This document shows, one piece after another, positions 9,675-18,558 of a stretch of DNA of 64,000 nucleotides. Positions within the stretch are counted from its first letter, which is position 1. Each line of letters opens with the position of its first letter. Under the pieces are notes generated by a model. The model saw nothing but the letters and a program-made list of their open reading frames with translations, ran no database searches and was not told where the DNA came from. The position numbers and the translations under genes are program-made. The DNA is from Sphingobacterium cellulitidis (GTDB lineage Bacteria; Bacteroidota; Bacteroidia; Sphingobacteriales; Sphingobacteriaceae): contig NOUX01000002.1 of assembly GCA_002245855.1 (NCBI GenBank), positions 186,001 through 250,000 of the forward strand, written 5' to 3'.

Positions 9675-10506
9675 ACCTTCTTATATTCCTATTCTTGCTT
9701 CTGCCCTATTTGCGGCATCGTTATTTTCTTGTCAAAGCAATAAAACTGGCGGAACTAATGTTCATAATCACCCCGTCACTTATGGAAAGGACTCCTTGGT
9801 TTTTCGAGACACCCTGATCAAAGAAATCAGCCCTTATTTCGCAGGTGATGAAGATCATATTGATACAACCTATGTAAAATTAAGCTACCCTATTTTTCAG
9901 GATAGCAGCATGAATAAAATCGTCAAGGAAAATATCCTTCTTGATAATGAGCTTACCCTGGACCAATATGTCCACAATTTTCTAGAAGGCTATGGAAATT
10001 TTATTGAAGAAAATGAAGTAAAATACAGCATCGCTTGGCAAAAGGAAACTGATATCCAGGTTAAGATGAATAACCCCTATTTGATCATGCTCGGAAATAT
10101 GACCTATGAATTCTCTGGAGGTGCTCATGGCAATAATTATACAGTCTGGAATGTATATGATGCTCAGACTAAACAAAAATTACCCCTGAATACGTTTATT
10201 TCTGAAAATAAAATGAAAGAATTTACTAAAATTGCAGAAAGATTCTTTCGTAAAGAAGAAGGTTTGGCTGACAGCAGCAGCTATCAAAACGGTTATTTCT
10301 TTGAAAACGACCAATTTACACTAGCTGCAAATTATGGAATTGATAATGAAGGACTATTATTCTATTATAATCCCTACGAGATCAAACCATATTCTGAAGG
10401 TCCAACGCTTCTAAGCATCCCTTTTGATGATATTCAGGAATGTATGACCCAAACCGGAAAGATCTATATTAGTAAAATCAAAGAGTATTACAATTCAATT
10501 CAGTAG
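9655..10506 (+). CDS. DUF3298/DUF4163-type (RsiV-like) lipoprotein
   Basis: 283 residues. The signal ends in ASLFSC with the lipidated Cys at residue 26. TYEFSGGAHGNNYTVWNVYD (about 155-175) is the conserved GGAHG segment of DUF4163/DUF3298, the extracellular fold of the Bacillus anti-sigma factor RsiV. There is no cytoplasmic anti-sigma domain or transmembrane helix here, so it is not an anti-sigma factor itself; a lysozyme- or envelope-ligand-binding role is speculation. The start lies inside the preceding GNAT gene. Confidence 0.78.
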   Translation: MLISIFKPSYIPILASALFAASLFSCQSNKTGGTNVHNHPVTYGKDSLVFRDTLIKEISPYFAGDEDHIDTTYVKLSYPIFQDSSMNKIVKENILLDNELTLDQYVHNFLEGYGNFIEENEVKYSIAWQKETDIQVKMNNPYLIMLGNMTYEFSGGAHGNNYTVWNVYDAQTKQKLPLNTFISENKMKEFTKIAERFFRKEEGLADSSSYQNGYFFENDQFTLAANYGIDNEGLLFYYNPYEIKPYSEGPTLLSIPFDDIQECMTQTGKIYISKIKEYYNSIQ

Positions 10507-10511
10507 TATAA

Positions 10512-11780
10512 ATGCAGGTATATAAATTTGGCGGTGCCTCCGTTAAAAGTGCAGAAAACATTAAAAATGTAGTTTCAATCGTTGAAAAATATAAAGATTC
10601 ATCCTTGTTAATCGTTGTTTCCGCAATCGGAAAAACAACTGATAAACTGGTGAAAATCACCGAAAGCTATATTAAACGCGATGGAGCCTGTTTTGACCTT
10701 CTTGAAAGCTTAAAACAAGAACATTTTAATATCCTGAATGAACTTTTTCCAGATCATAACCATCCGGTATACAATGATATTGCCAATACTTTCGTTGAGA
10801 TTGAATGGATCTTGGAAGAAGACCCACAAGATGAATACGATTACCTTTATGATCAAATCGTTTCCGTTGGTGAATTACTCGCTACAAAAATTGTAGCCGC
10901 ATATTCTTCCTTCCAAGGATTGCCAACTCAATGGGTTGATGCACGCGACTATATCCTTACTGACAATACATACCGCGAAGGAAAAGTAGACTGGGAGAAA
11001 ACTGAGGAAAAAATTAGAAAAGACTTACCATCCATCCTGGATGAATATATCGTTGTTACACAAGGCTTCATCGGCTCAACCTCTGAAAACTTTACAACAA
11101 CCCTAGGTAGAGAAGGTTCTGACTACTCAGCTGCTATTTTTGCCGCTAGCTTAAATGCGGAAAATATTACCATCTGGAAAGACGTTCCGGGCGTATTAAA
11201 TGCTGACCCTAAATGGTTCGATAAAACCGAACTTATCCCTGAACTTTCCTATACCGATGCCATTGAATTAACTTACTACGGAGCGACAGTTATCCACCCA
11301 AAAACCATAAAACCTCTTCAAAATAAAAAGATTACTTTAAATGTTCGTTCATTTATTAATCCTGAAGAACCGGGTACACAAATCAAAACAACCAACCAAA
11401 CACTCCCTGTACCATCTTTTATCTTTAAAGTCAATCAGGTATTTATCAATATCCAACCTCGAGACTTTTCATTTATTGTAGAAGATAATCTTAGCCATAT
11501 TTTTGATGCTTTCCATCAGAATAGAATCAAAATCAATATGATGCATAATTCCGCAATCAGCTTTTCAGTAAGTGTCGATGATACAGGTGAAAATGTCTTG
11601 AACCTACTGGAACAACTCAAAAAAAGATATAAAGTTTCTGTGGCGGCTGGCCTTGAATTAATTACTATTCGATACTATAATCAACAAACTATCGACCGAG
11701 TATTGGTAAATAAAGAAATTATTCGCGAACTTAAGGATAGTTATACTTGCCAAATGCTTGTGAAAAACAAAGATGAATAA
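10512..11780 (+). CDS. Aspartate kinase (monofunctional)
   Basis: 422 residues. KFGGASV at residues 4-10 and TTLGREGSDYSAA (about 197-209) are the aspartokinase ATP and aspartate sites; the C-terminal 110 residues form ACT-type regulatory domains. The enzyme phosphorylates aspartate, the first step towards lysine, threonine and methionine. There is no homoserine dehydrogenase fusion. The gene lies 5 bases after the lipoprotein gene, and its end overlaps the methyltransferase gene by 8 bases. No other amino-acid biosynthetic gene is nearby, so it may be one of several isozymes. Confidence 0.94.
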   Translation: MQVYKFGGASVKSAENIKNVVSIVEKYKDSSLLIVVSAIGKTTDKLVKITESYIKRDGACFDLLESLKQEHFNILNELFPDHNHPVYNDIANTFVEIEWILEEDPQDEYDYLYDQIVSVGELLATKIVAAYSSFQGLPTQWVDARDYILTDNTYREGKVDWEKTEEKIRKDLPSILDEYIVVTQGFIGSTSENFTTTLGREGSDYSAAIFAASLNAENITIWKDVPGVLNADPKWFDKTELIPELSYTDAIELTYYGATVIHPKTIKPLQNKKITLNVRSFINPEEPGTQIKTTNQTLPVPSFIFKVNQVFINIQPRDFSFIVEDNLSHIFDAFHQNRIKINMMHNSAISFSVSVDDTGENVLNLLEQLKKRYKVSVAAGLELITIRYYNQQTIDRVLVNKEIIRELKDSYTCQMLVKNKDE

Positions 11781-12957
11781 GCACATTTTAGAAAAGGATG
11801 TACAACAATTCATTAAGGCTAATCGTGAAAAGTCACCCACGGAAATAGCCTTGAAGAAAAGCCCTTTCCCTAATGTAAGCTCCGCAGAATTAGCATCGCA
11901 AATCGATGGTTGGCAACGTAGCGTCAAAAAATTGCCCACTTGGGCATACAGTGAAGGTATTTATTATCCCGACAAAATCAATCTTGAACAATGTTCCTCC
12001 GAACATACTGCCCTGATCAAACAAACTTTAATCGCTAAAGGTAGTCGAGTAATTGATTTAACAGGTGGTTTTAGTGTGGATAGCTGCTACATTGCCCAAG
12101 AAGCCGATGAAGTTATTCACTGTGAACTCAATGAGAAATTATCTGAAATCGTTGCGTATAATGCTACCATCCTAAGAGTTCCTAATCTAATCTGCAAAGC
12201 AACCGATGGCATTGAACTTCTAAAACAGTCCGAAGATGATGCCTTCGATTATATTTATGTTGACCCCTCCAGAAGGGTAAACCAAGGAAAGGTTTTCTTA
12301 TTGGAAGATTGTGAACCCAATATTGTAGCCAATCAGGAGCTCTTCTTTTCTAAAAGCAGGTACATAATAAGTAAGCTTTCCCCTTTATTGGATATTAGCA
12401 CGGCATTGTCAAGCCTTAAACATGTTCGATATGTTTATGTCATCAGCTTGGATAATGATTGTAAGGAATTGCTATTCATTCAAGAGCGAGGATTTGAAGG
12501 TGAGACTAAAATTCACGCAATTCGCTTATTTGCAGATCAAATTCAAACTTTCGAATTTACCTATGATGCGGAACGATCGGCCATGAGTCGTTTCTCCGAA
12601 CCTCAGGATTATCTCTACGATGCCGATGTTGCCATCACTAAAGCTGGTGCCTTCAAAAGCATAGGAAAAGCATTTGGACTCAGCAAGATCCACCAACATT
12701 CGCATTTATATACTTCCGAAAACTTCTTCCCTGAATTTCCAGGAAGAGTTTTTCAAATCCAACAGGTACTGCCCTATTCTGCTTTGAAAAAGAATAACCC
12801 CTTTGTTCAAGCCAATATTGCAACTCGCAATTTCCCAGATAAGGTCGATCTGATCCGAAAAAAATACAAAATCAAAGATGGCGGAAAAACCTACCTGTTC
12901 TTTACAACAGATAGTAATAACCAATTGATTGTTATTGATTGTATCCGAATCAGATAA
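11773..12957 (+). CDS. Class I SAM-dependent methyltransferase with THUMP-like domain (PG_1098 type)
   Basis: 394 residues. Helical N-terminal domain, then a Rossmann SAM-binding core with VIDLTGGFSVDSCYIA near 94 and the acidic HCELN near 115. The catalytic-region motif is YVDPSRR near 160. The C-terminus is a ferredoxin-like / THUMP-like RNA-binding domain. This architecture matches the Porphyromonas PG_1098 family. DPSRR resembles the DPPR of Trm5-type RNA methyltransferases, so an RNA substrate is plausible. Last gene of the operon; only 7 bases separate it from the convergent gene. Confidence 0.82.
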   Translation: MNKHILEKDVQQFIKANREKSPTEIALKKSPFPNVSSAELASQIDGWQRSVKKLPTWAYSEGIYYPDKINLEQCSSEHTALIKQTLIAKGSRVIDLTGGFSVDSCYIAQEADEVIHCELNEKLSEIVAYNATILRVPNLICKATDGIELLKQSEDDAFDYIYVDPSRRVNQGKVFLLEDCEPNIVANQELFFSKSRYIISKLSPLLDISTALSSLKHVRYVYVISLDNDCKELLFIQERGFEGETKIHAIRLFADQIQTFEFTYDAERSAMSRFSEPQDYLYDADVAITKAGAFKSIGKAFGLSKIHQHSHLYTSENFFPEFPGRVFQIQQVLPYSALKKNNPFVQANIATRNFPDKVDLIRKKYKIKDGGKTYLFFTTDSNNQLIVIDCIRIR

Positions 12958-12964
12958 ATCCCCC

Positions 12965-14437
12965 CTATTTCTTATACTCACTCAAGCCTATTCGCTGAGC
13001 ATTTGTATTTCCAGGCTGACCTAAATAGTCCGGTAATTTTGGATTCTTTGGATCATTATCCGGCTTACAATCATCTCCCCTTAATTTACAGATGGAATAG
13101 AAAAAGAAATCATTGAGCATTTGGAAATGCTCCTTCAACCATTTGCTCTGTCCTTTCTTATCAATCGGATTGGTTGCAACTTGGATAGCCTCATTGACCC
13201 TTTCATTTTGATAAGCTTCACTCAGGTATTTATCCAAATTCTCAGGTGGATTCTCATCAATATTAAAATCATCATAGATATCCATGAGGTCCTTGGTCCT
13301 ATCATAAACATTTTTCAGTTTTTGAAAAGAATCCTTCGCTTCTTTATAAGAAATCTCATTGGAATTAAGCACTGAACCATCAAAATCATAAACCTTGCCG
13401 CTCTCGATGTATTGATTAATCGCATCTAGTGTAAAATCAAAATATTTTTGGTTGGATTCAACGGTTTGGGTCCCCATTCCTGGCGATTCTAAAGTATAGC
13501 TCTCTATTTGTTGAACATGACCTTTATATTCCCCAATTTCAATAGGTTTACCCGCATCTTTATAATTAACCGTTACTTTATATCCTTCATGCGAATAACT
13601 TGAAATCCTATTCTGGCTATCGTAGGCAACAGTAGCCTCCAATGGACGGTATAAGGTTACATCCGTTGTGGAATAGCTCTGCGGATTTACTTTCATAAAG
13701 TAACCACTCTCCAAATAAGACCATTTTCCGGGATCAATCGTCACGCTACCAACACCTATGGCAGGAACACCGGTCTTTACTGCAAGATCTTCCAACTTCG
13801 CAAAGTTCATCTGCGCAGATTGCATTTCATTCCGTAAGGAAGCATAGGTATTCAATAAACTCTTCACATCTGACGGAAGATTCTGTTCGACGATATTTTT
13901 TACATTAATTTCCATCAATGCCATATCTTTTACTGAAATCAAAGGCTTTACTCGAACCTGAAAATCAGTTGGATAAGCCGAAAACTTCGTTCCTGCTTCA
14001 ATACCCCAAATTAAAGTTTGAACATCTGATTGACTGATATCCGGATGTTCTACTGACTTTTCCAAAATTGAAGTAATCAACTTTTTCTGTGAACCTTCAA
14101 AGTTCGCAACCTGATACCCTGATCCTTTCGAAGGACCATAGGTTCCGGCATGTAGGCAATACGACCGCAACGTGGTTTTATAATAGCCTGGTTTTAATGA
14201 AAAGGTCGAAATTGTATCTGCTGTGCGATTTGCTAAGAAATCATCCATCCAATAAATCCCTGTTAGGGTATCTTTCAACGATGTACTGACAGCCTTACCT
14301 GGCTCCCATGATAATGACTTACTTAAACCCTTAGCCCCTTTTTTTACCTTGTTAAATAGCCCATCCAAATCTTGAGCATGGGTCATCTGATTTGTGAACA
14401 AACCCAAAGCAATAACAGCTGCCAACTTTTTTACCAT
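12965..14437 (-). CDS. Secreted protein of unknown function
   Basis: 490 residues. A cleavable signal (MVKKLAAVIALGLFTNQMTHAQ) predicts export to the periplasm or outer surface. The mature part is a soluble alpha/beta protein with no recognisable catalytic motif. A KPGYYKTTLRSYCLHAGTYGPSKG segment near 78-100 has the only conspicuous aromatic and Cys cluster. It is the last gene of a minus-strand unit with the ABM-like and DinB genes (gaps 24 and 23 bases), but no functional link is evident. I do not recognise the family. Confidence 0.75.
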   Translation of the reverse strand: MVKKLAAVIALGLFTNQMTHAQDLDGLFNKVKKGAKGLSKSLSWEPGKAVSTSLKDTLTGIYWMDDFLANRTADTISTFSLKPGYYKTTLRSYCLHAGTYGPSKGSGYQVANFEGSQKKLITSILEKSVEHPDISQSDVQTLIWGIEAGTKFSAYPTDFQVRVKPLISVKDMALMEINVKNIVEQNLPSDVKSLLNTYASLRNEMQSAQMNFAKLEDLAVKTGVPAIGVGSVTIDPGKWSYLESGYFMKVNPQSYSTTDVTLYRPLEATVAYDSQNRISSYSHEGYKVTVNYKDAGKPIEIGEYKGHVQQIESYTLESPGMGTQTVESNQKYFDFTLDAINQYIESGKVYDFDGSVLNSNEISYKEAKDSFQKLKNVYDRTKDLMDIYDDFNIDENPPENLDKYLSEAYQNERVNEAIQVATNPIDKKGQSKWLKEHFQMLNDFFFYSICKLRGDDCKPDNDPKNPKLPDYLGQPGNTNAQRIGLSEYKK

Positions 14438-14461
14438 AGTGAAGTGTGATCTTTGTGTTCA

Positions 14462-14749
14462 CTAAAATAAACAATCTAACCAAACTATTGAAGGTTGCTC
14501 CATTAAGTTTTTATCCCGACTTTCCTGAAAGTTCAGAAAAACCCGATTCCCTAATAATTCCTGCTGGATTTGCTCATCCTGATACTCCGACAAATGAACA
14601 AACCTCTTACTCTCCTTTTCCTGAAAAACCGAATATCTAAACCTCCTTTGATCCAATTCCTTAAAAGCTTTTAAAAACTCCTTAATCCGAACCTTGTTCT
14701 CTTCCTCGTATTCTGGAAACACTGAATATTCTACTTTTACTGCAAACAT
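14462..14749 (-). CDS. Small ABM-like / NIPSNAP-like hypothetical protein
   Basis: 95 residues. The layout (FAVKVEYSVFPEYEEENKVRIKEFLKAF..., then RFRYSVFQEKESKRFVHLSEYQD) is a beta-alpha-beta pattern of the dimeric alpha-beta barrel fold, as in antibiotic-biosynthesis monooxygenase-type proteins. The assignment rests on the pattern, not on a catalytic residue. It sits between the DinB gene and the secreted unknown, with short gaps on both sides. Confidence 0.6.
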   Translation of the reverse strand: MFAVKVEYSVFPEYEEENKVRIKEFLKAFKELDQRRFRYSVFQEKESKRFVHLSEYQDEQIQQELLGNRVFLNFQESRDKNLMEQPSIVWLDCLF

Positions 14750-14772
14750 ATTTCTAATTTTTTATGTCCTTA

Positions 14773-15300
14773 TCAAACCCATTCGCCTGGCTTATTCTCA
14801 TCAATCCACCATGGAAATCCAGTAATTCCCTTTAATTTCAATCGTTCAATCAACTGGGCTGTATGGTGCTGAATATGTCTGATCGTATTAAGATGAAGTT
14901 CTAATCGGCTATAGGGATACCATTCAAAACCAGAGTCTGCTTCCAAAGGCAATTGCTTAATTGAATTTTCTAAGTTTTGTTCAACTTCTTGGATAAATTC
15001 CAATACTTCTTGCTTAGAATTAATCCCTAGCACCTCAACTTCTGCATTTTCCCATTCCTTAGCACCCCCCAAACTTTCAGCCCCTTCAATCGCCCCCGAA
15101 AATGCCACATAGGTTTCGTAACTTGCTGATAGATACAATTTAGCACTCCAAATCGTATGATAAATCAATTGCCAATTTGGATTGTTATACTCTTGGGTAT
15201 CCCATTCAGATTCTGGAACCTTCTCCGTGACATCACGTAACATTCCTAGAACAGCTCGATATTGGGAAATTAGGATCTTCATAATACTTGTTTGTTCCAT
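14773..15300 (-). CDS. DinB family protein
   Basis: 175 residues, a four-helix bundle of the DinB/YfiT type. The three metal histidines are visible in the usual places: IYHTIW near residue 48, and HLNTIRHIQHHTAQL near 135-149. The DinB superfamily contains divalent-metal thiol-dependent S-transferases and many proteins of unknown role. It is the first gene of a three-gene unit. A perfect -7 box lies just upstream on the minus strand (15328-15321). Confidence 0.87.
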   Translation of the reverse strand: MEQTSIMKILISQYRAVLGMLRDVTEKVPESEWDTQEYNNPNWQLIYHTIWSAKLYLSASYETYVAFSGAIEGAESLGGAKEWENAEVEVLGINSKQEVLEFIQEVEQNLENSIKQLPLEADSGFEWYPYSRLELHLNTIRHIQHHTAQLIERLKLKGITGFPWWIDENKPGEWV

Positions 15301-15320
15301 GATTTAAAAATTGATATTAA

Positions 15321-15328
15321 CAAAAGTA
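15321..15328 (-). promoter_or_regulatory. -7 box of the DinB operon
   Basis: CAAAAGTA on the plus strand reads TACTTTTG on the minus strand, a full match to TAnnTTTG. It gives a leader of about 15 bases before ATG at 15300. No clear TTTG at -33. Confidence 0.4.
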
Positions 15329-15460
15329 TAACAATCAATGACAGTAGTTTGTCAGTAGAAACTTCTAACTTTTTTAACTTATGTAAAAAACTATGGGTTT
15401 TAAATTGTGGAGATTTGCAGGGTCAAAAAAATTAATACAAGTTATAACAAATACTTAAAA

Positions 15461-15466
15461 AAGGAG
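15461..15466 (+). promoter_or_regulatory. Strong Shine-Dalgarno of the antiporter gene
   Basis: AAGGAG eight bases before ATG at 15475. Most starts in this window have no such sequence, as is normal for Bacteroidota, so this is exceptional. Confidence 0.6.
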
Positions 15467-15474
15467 ATGATTTT

Positions 15475-16623
15475 ATGAACAATATTTTAACAAAAAACAG
15501 CATTATACGTCTAATTCTAATCTGGTTAATGGTCTTCTTGTTCATGTTTTTTGGAAAAAGTATTGAAGGATTGTATGGCAATAATATTCTAGCCATCGGA
15601 ATTTTCATTCTGGTCTTATTTACCATTATTGGAGCTGCTTTTGGAGTCGTAAAAGAAGCCGATGAATTAGCTCATAAACTTGGTGAACCCTATGGAACAT
15701 TAATTCTAACCCTCTCCATCGTTTCCATCGAAGTTATATTGATCGTAGCCATGATGTTTGGCCCGGAAGATAATCCTACAATCGGAAAGGATTCCATCTT
15801 TTCTGTCATGATGATAATTATGAACCTGGTTCTGGGTTTATGTATCCTTTTAGGAGGGTTAAAATATGGTGAACAGGAATACAATTCACAAGGAACCATT
15901 ACCTACCTCTCCATGATTATCATGCTGGGTGGAATTTCAATGATGTTACCCAACTTTATGGAAGGCAAAGGAAATGGTGAATTTACAAATTTTCAAGCCG
16001 GAAGTATTTCTGGACTTGTCATTCTGCTCTATGGATTCTTTTTAGCATTCCAAATGAAAGGCTATAAACACTTATATATTCAGCCCGCAGCAGGATCTAT
16101 GGAAATCCCATTCAGCCAAAGAAATCAATCCCAAAATACCGCTGAAGAGCATCATGCTAACATCAGTAAAAAAGAAATCCTCTTAAGAACCCTGCTTTTG
16201 TTGGCAATGATTCTACCGATTGTATTATTATCACACAATCTGGCAACCTTGGTCGATTATGGAATCAAAGAATTAAATCTACCTCCATTATTGGGGGGTG
16301 TATTGATTGCTATTATCGTCTTTACTCCCGAATCAATGACTGCGGTGAAAGCAGCGATAAATAATGAATTCCAAAGGGCAATCAATCTTTGTCACGGTGC
16401 ATTTGTTTCGACCGTTGGATTAACTGTTCCAGCAGTATTAATCATTGGTCTAATCGCCAATAAAACCGTCTTATTCGGGTTAACAGCTACAGAAACTATC
16501 CTATTCGTGATTACTTTAATCCTGAGTATGCTTTCATTCTCCGGAAGAAAAACAGTTCCATTTGTGGGAATCATGCACTTGGTACTATTTGCCGTATTCG
16601 TAATCCTAATTTTTATCCCTTAA
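15475..16623 (+). CDS. ChaA-type calcium/sodium-proton antiporter
   Basis: 382 residues with about 11 hydrophobic segments. The signature VKEADELAHKLGEPYGTLILTLSI (about 58-82) followed by the acidic helix VSIEVILI is the first Ca2+/cation antiporter repeat. FTPESMTAVKAAINNEFQRA near 282 is the second, inverted repeat. The two acidic residues (E in each repeat) line the ion path. Inner-membrane protein exporting Ca2+ or Na+/K+ in exchange for protons. The start has an unusually good Shine-Dalgarno, AAGGAG at 15461-15466, eight bases before ATG. Single gene, closed by the hairpin at 16708. Confidence 0.9.
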   Translation: MNNILTKNSIIRLILIWLMVFLFMFFGKSIEGLYGNNILAIGIFILVLFTIIGAAFGVVKEADELAHKLGEPYGTLILTLSIVSIEVILIVAMMFGPEDNPTIGKDSIFSVMMIIMNLVLGLCILLGGLKYGEQEYNSQGTITYLSMIIMLGGISMMLPNFMEGKGNGEFTNFQAGSISGLVILLYGFFLAFQMKGYKHLYIQPAAGSMEIPFSQRNQSQNTAEEHHANISKKEILLRTLLLLAMILPIVLLSHNLATLVDYGIKELNLPPLLGGVLIAIIVFTPESMTAVKAAINNEFQRAINLCHGAFVSTVGLTVPAVLIIGLIANKTVLFGLTATETILFVITLILSMLSFSGRKTVPFVGIMHLVLFAVFVILIFIP

Positions 16624-16657
16624 AAACAAGATCCTTATTAAGTAATAGTATAGAATT

Positions 16658-16697
16658 GGAGGGAATGACTGTATCCCGAATATATACAGCCCCCTCC
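16658..16697. repeat. Long imperfect hairpin between convergent genes
   Basis: GGAGGG (16658-16663) pairs with CCCTCC, and an inner CTGTAT (16669-16674) pairs with ATACAG (16684-16689). There is no T tract, so it is not a standard terminator; it sits directly before the true terminator at 16708. Confidence 0.5.
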
Positions 16698-16707
16698 TTT
16701 CCTATCA

Positions 16708-16744
16708 AAAAAAAGCTTCATATCAGTTGATAAGAAGCTTTTTT
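16708..16744. terminator. Bidirectional terminator
   Basis: AAAAGCTTC (16711-16719) pairs with GAAGCTTTT (16734-16742), and an inner TATCA/TGATA stem surrounds GT. A tract on one side and T tract on the other serve both the antiporter gene and the convergent small gene. Confidence 0.85.
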
Positions 16745-16795
16745 GTTTCAATTTTAAATAGAAAATAACCTGAATTCTAAATCCAGTTATTGATG

Positions 16796-17062
16796 TTAAT
16801 ATTCGATTTCTATAAGTGCTTTTAAAGGAATAAGAATCCCGTGTTTTATTTGAATGTATTTATCAGTAAGGGACCATACGGTAGTTTCAATTCGTTTCGG
16901 ACCGTCCTCTGTGTTGAAAACTATAGTCGTCTTGGATTTGAATTCGTTGCCCAAACGAACTGCTCCCTGTAGTTTGTTCGTAAATTGTGTTGTTTTATCA
17001 GTCTCGGCGGGGATAATTCTAAATTTATCTACGTCTTCTTTTTCAATTAATGTTCCTGTCAT
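16796..17062 (-). CDS. Small conserved-looking hypothetical protein
   Basis: 88 residues, no signal, no transmembrane segment. Charged beta-strand pattern (FKSKTTIVFNTEDGPKRIETTVWSLTDKYIQIKHGILIPLKALIEIEY), suggesting a small all-beta domain. The frame is intact, begins with ATG, and lies between a terminator and a divergent promoter, which supports a real gene. I do not recognise a family. Confidence 0.65.
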   Translation of the reverse strand: MTGTLIEKEDVDKFRIIPAETDKTTQFTNKLQGAVRLGNEFKSKTTIVFNTEDGPKRIETTVWSLTDKYIQIKHGILIPLKALIEIEY

Positions 17063-17130
17063 TCGTCAATCAATTAAGAGGTTTAAAAGGTTAACGTTAA
17101 TTTAGACAATAATATATATTTCAGCAAGAT

Positions 17131-17162
17131 TTTAGCACAGAATATTTAATTAGTTACATTTG
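17131..17162 (+). promoter_or_regulatory. Bacteroidota-type promoter of the thioesterase gene
   Basis: TTTA (17131-17134), 20 bases, then TACATTTG (17155-17162), a full match to the TAnnTTTG -7 box. Predicted start near 17168, leader about 18 bases. Confidence 0.55.
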
Positions 17163-17185
17163 CAATAGATTCAGAAAATATATTA

Positions 17186-17893
17186 ATGGGCATATTTGAA
17201 AAGGAATGGACATTGAATTTTACCCAATGTTATCCGAACGGGCAGTTGAAATACAGTGAATTAAATAATATCCTACAAATTACAGCAAGTGAACATGCGG
17301 AAAATCTCGGCTTCGGATATAAAGCTATGGTTAATGCCAGCCAATCTTGGGTGCTTAGCCGGATGTTGATCGAAATCGATAATTTACCTCGATATACACA
17401 AAGTATCACTGTCAGGACTTGGATCCAAGACTTTACTGGTAGCCGCTCCATCCGGAACTTCGAAGTATGGCTCGATGACCAGGTTTTGGTTCGCGCTAGT
17501 AGCCTTTGGGTTGTATTTAATATCAAAACCCGCCGTGCAGATATTTTTGCCCTGAGCACCGACCATATGGAGTTCTTTAGAGATAAAACTTCCACCAAAA
17601 ACCTCGTCGAAAAAATTGATGGTAATGTCGATTTCCAACTCCTCAACAATTACAAGGTCAAACTTTCGGATCTGGATATTGTTTACCATGCTAATAATGT
17701 TAAATACATGGAATGGTGCTTCGATGCAATGGAACCTGAAAGAATCTTGAATGGAACCATCCATAATTTGGAAATGAACTTTCTAAAAGAATTGAATTAT
17801 GCCGATGAAGTCACCATTATGAAAAGTGATAACTCCGTATTTTCTATTCAAAAAGATGGCAGAACGCATTTCCTAATGCGAATATCTGAATAG
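17186..17893 (+). CDS. Acyl-ACP thioesterase
   Basis: 235 residues made of two hot-dog domains. FTQCYPNGQLKYSELNNILQ opens domain one; DIVYHANNVKYMEWCFD near 168 in domain two is the conserved D-H-N-N-x-K-Y-x-W motif of acyl-ACP thioesterases, with the Asn and His at the active site. It hydrolyses acyl-ACP to free fatty acid in the cytoplasm. Alanine replaces the usual valine in HVNN (HANN). Single-gene unit with its own promoter (17131) and a perfect terminator (17928). Confidence 0.88.
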   Translation: MGIFEKEWTLNFTQCYPNGQLKYSELNNILQITASEHAENLGFGYKAMVNASQSWVLSRMLIEIDNLPRYTQSITVRTWIQDFTGSRSIRNFEVWLDDQVLVRASSLWVVFNIKTRRADIFALSTDHMEFFRDKTSTKNLVEKIDGNVDFQLLNNYKVKLSDLDIVYHANNVKYMEWCFDAMEPERILNGTIHNLEMNFLKELNYADEVTIMKSDNSVFSIQKDGRTHFLMRISE

Positions 17894-17927
17894 ACTTAAA
17901 ATTATTTTTATACGTAATAAACAACAT

Positions 17928-17963
17928 AAAAAAATCCCCCGAAAATTTTCGGGGGATTTTTTT
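17928..17963. terminator. Perfectly symmetric bidirectional terminator
   Basis: AAAAAAATCCCCC (17928-17940), GAAAATTTTC, GGGGGATTTTTTT (17951-17963). The whole element is its own reverse complement and separates the convergent thioesterase gene and GMC operon. Confidence 0.92.
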
Positions 17964-17978
17964 ATACATCGTTTGGAA

Positions 17979-18548
17979 CTAAAGAGCCCAAGCTTTATCT
18001 CCTTTTTTGTAAGGATAGTTACCATCGAATTTCCCAGGAATCTTCACATAGCGAAGTGCCTGTTTCATACCTACCTCAGAAGTAAAGAATCCAGTTAAAG
18101 TCAATTGCTTTAACATCGTGAAGAAATGATTTGCATCCTCCTCTTTTTTATTACTTTGATATTCTTTCGCTTCTTTATCGTAGTTATTTACGAATTGTAA
18201 TTTCTCCTCTGCTGAAAGTTCCGCAAATCCTTTTTTGAATTCTTTCTGCGAACGATCATCTACTCCATTCAACCCTTCCAAAAAGGCTTTTTGATCCTTC
18301 TCCTCATAGCAGTCACGGATCATAACTGGAATAAATTGTCCAACTCCTGCTTCCTTAGCACCTGGAGTCGAAGTTTTTGGAAGAATAGCTTCGGCTAATT
18401 CACCTAAAAAATCAGGTGTATCACCTTCGAATAAAGATGCAACTTCTTTCGAAGCCGGTCTGGTACATCCTTGTAAAAACAAGTTCGCACCGATTACTGT
18501 ACCACCAACGATGAATGCTACGTTTTTTAATGCCTCTCTTCTATTCAT
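17979..18548 (-). CDS. Gluconate 2-dehydrogenase subunit 3 family protein (Tat-exported small subunit)
   Basis: 189 residues. MNRREALKNVAFIVGG is a twin-arginine signal, and LFLQGC places a lipobox Cys at residue 28, so it is probably Tat-exported and lipid-anchored. The helical mature part (FLGELAEAILPKTSTPGAKEAGVGQFIPVMI) is the signature of gluconate 2-dehydrogenase / glucoside 3-dehydrogenase small subunits. These escort and stabilise a signal-less GMC flavoprotein, here encoded two genes upstream (20004-21689). Last gene of a four-gene unit; 10 bases separate it from the Gfo/Idh gene. Confidence 0.9.
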   Translation of the reverse strand: MNRREALKNVAFIVGGTVIGANLFLQGCTRPASKEVASLFEGDTPDFLGELAEAILPKTSTPGAKEAGVGQFIPVMIRDCYEEKDQKAFLEGLNGVDDRSQKEFKKGFAELSAEEKLQFVNNYDKEAKEYQSNKKEEDANHFFTMLKQLTLTGFFTSEVGMKQALRYVKIPGKFDGNYPYKKGDKAWAL

Positions 18549-18558
18549 TGTTCTTTAA

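Noticed and set aside
9655..10506. Anti-sigma factor (RsiV)
   Set aside because: Only the extracellular fold is present; there is no cytoplasmic anti-sigma domain, membrane helix or neighbouring sigma gene.
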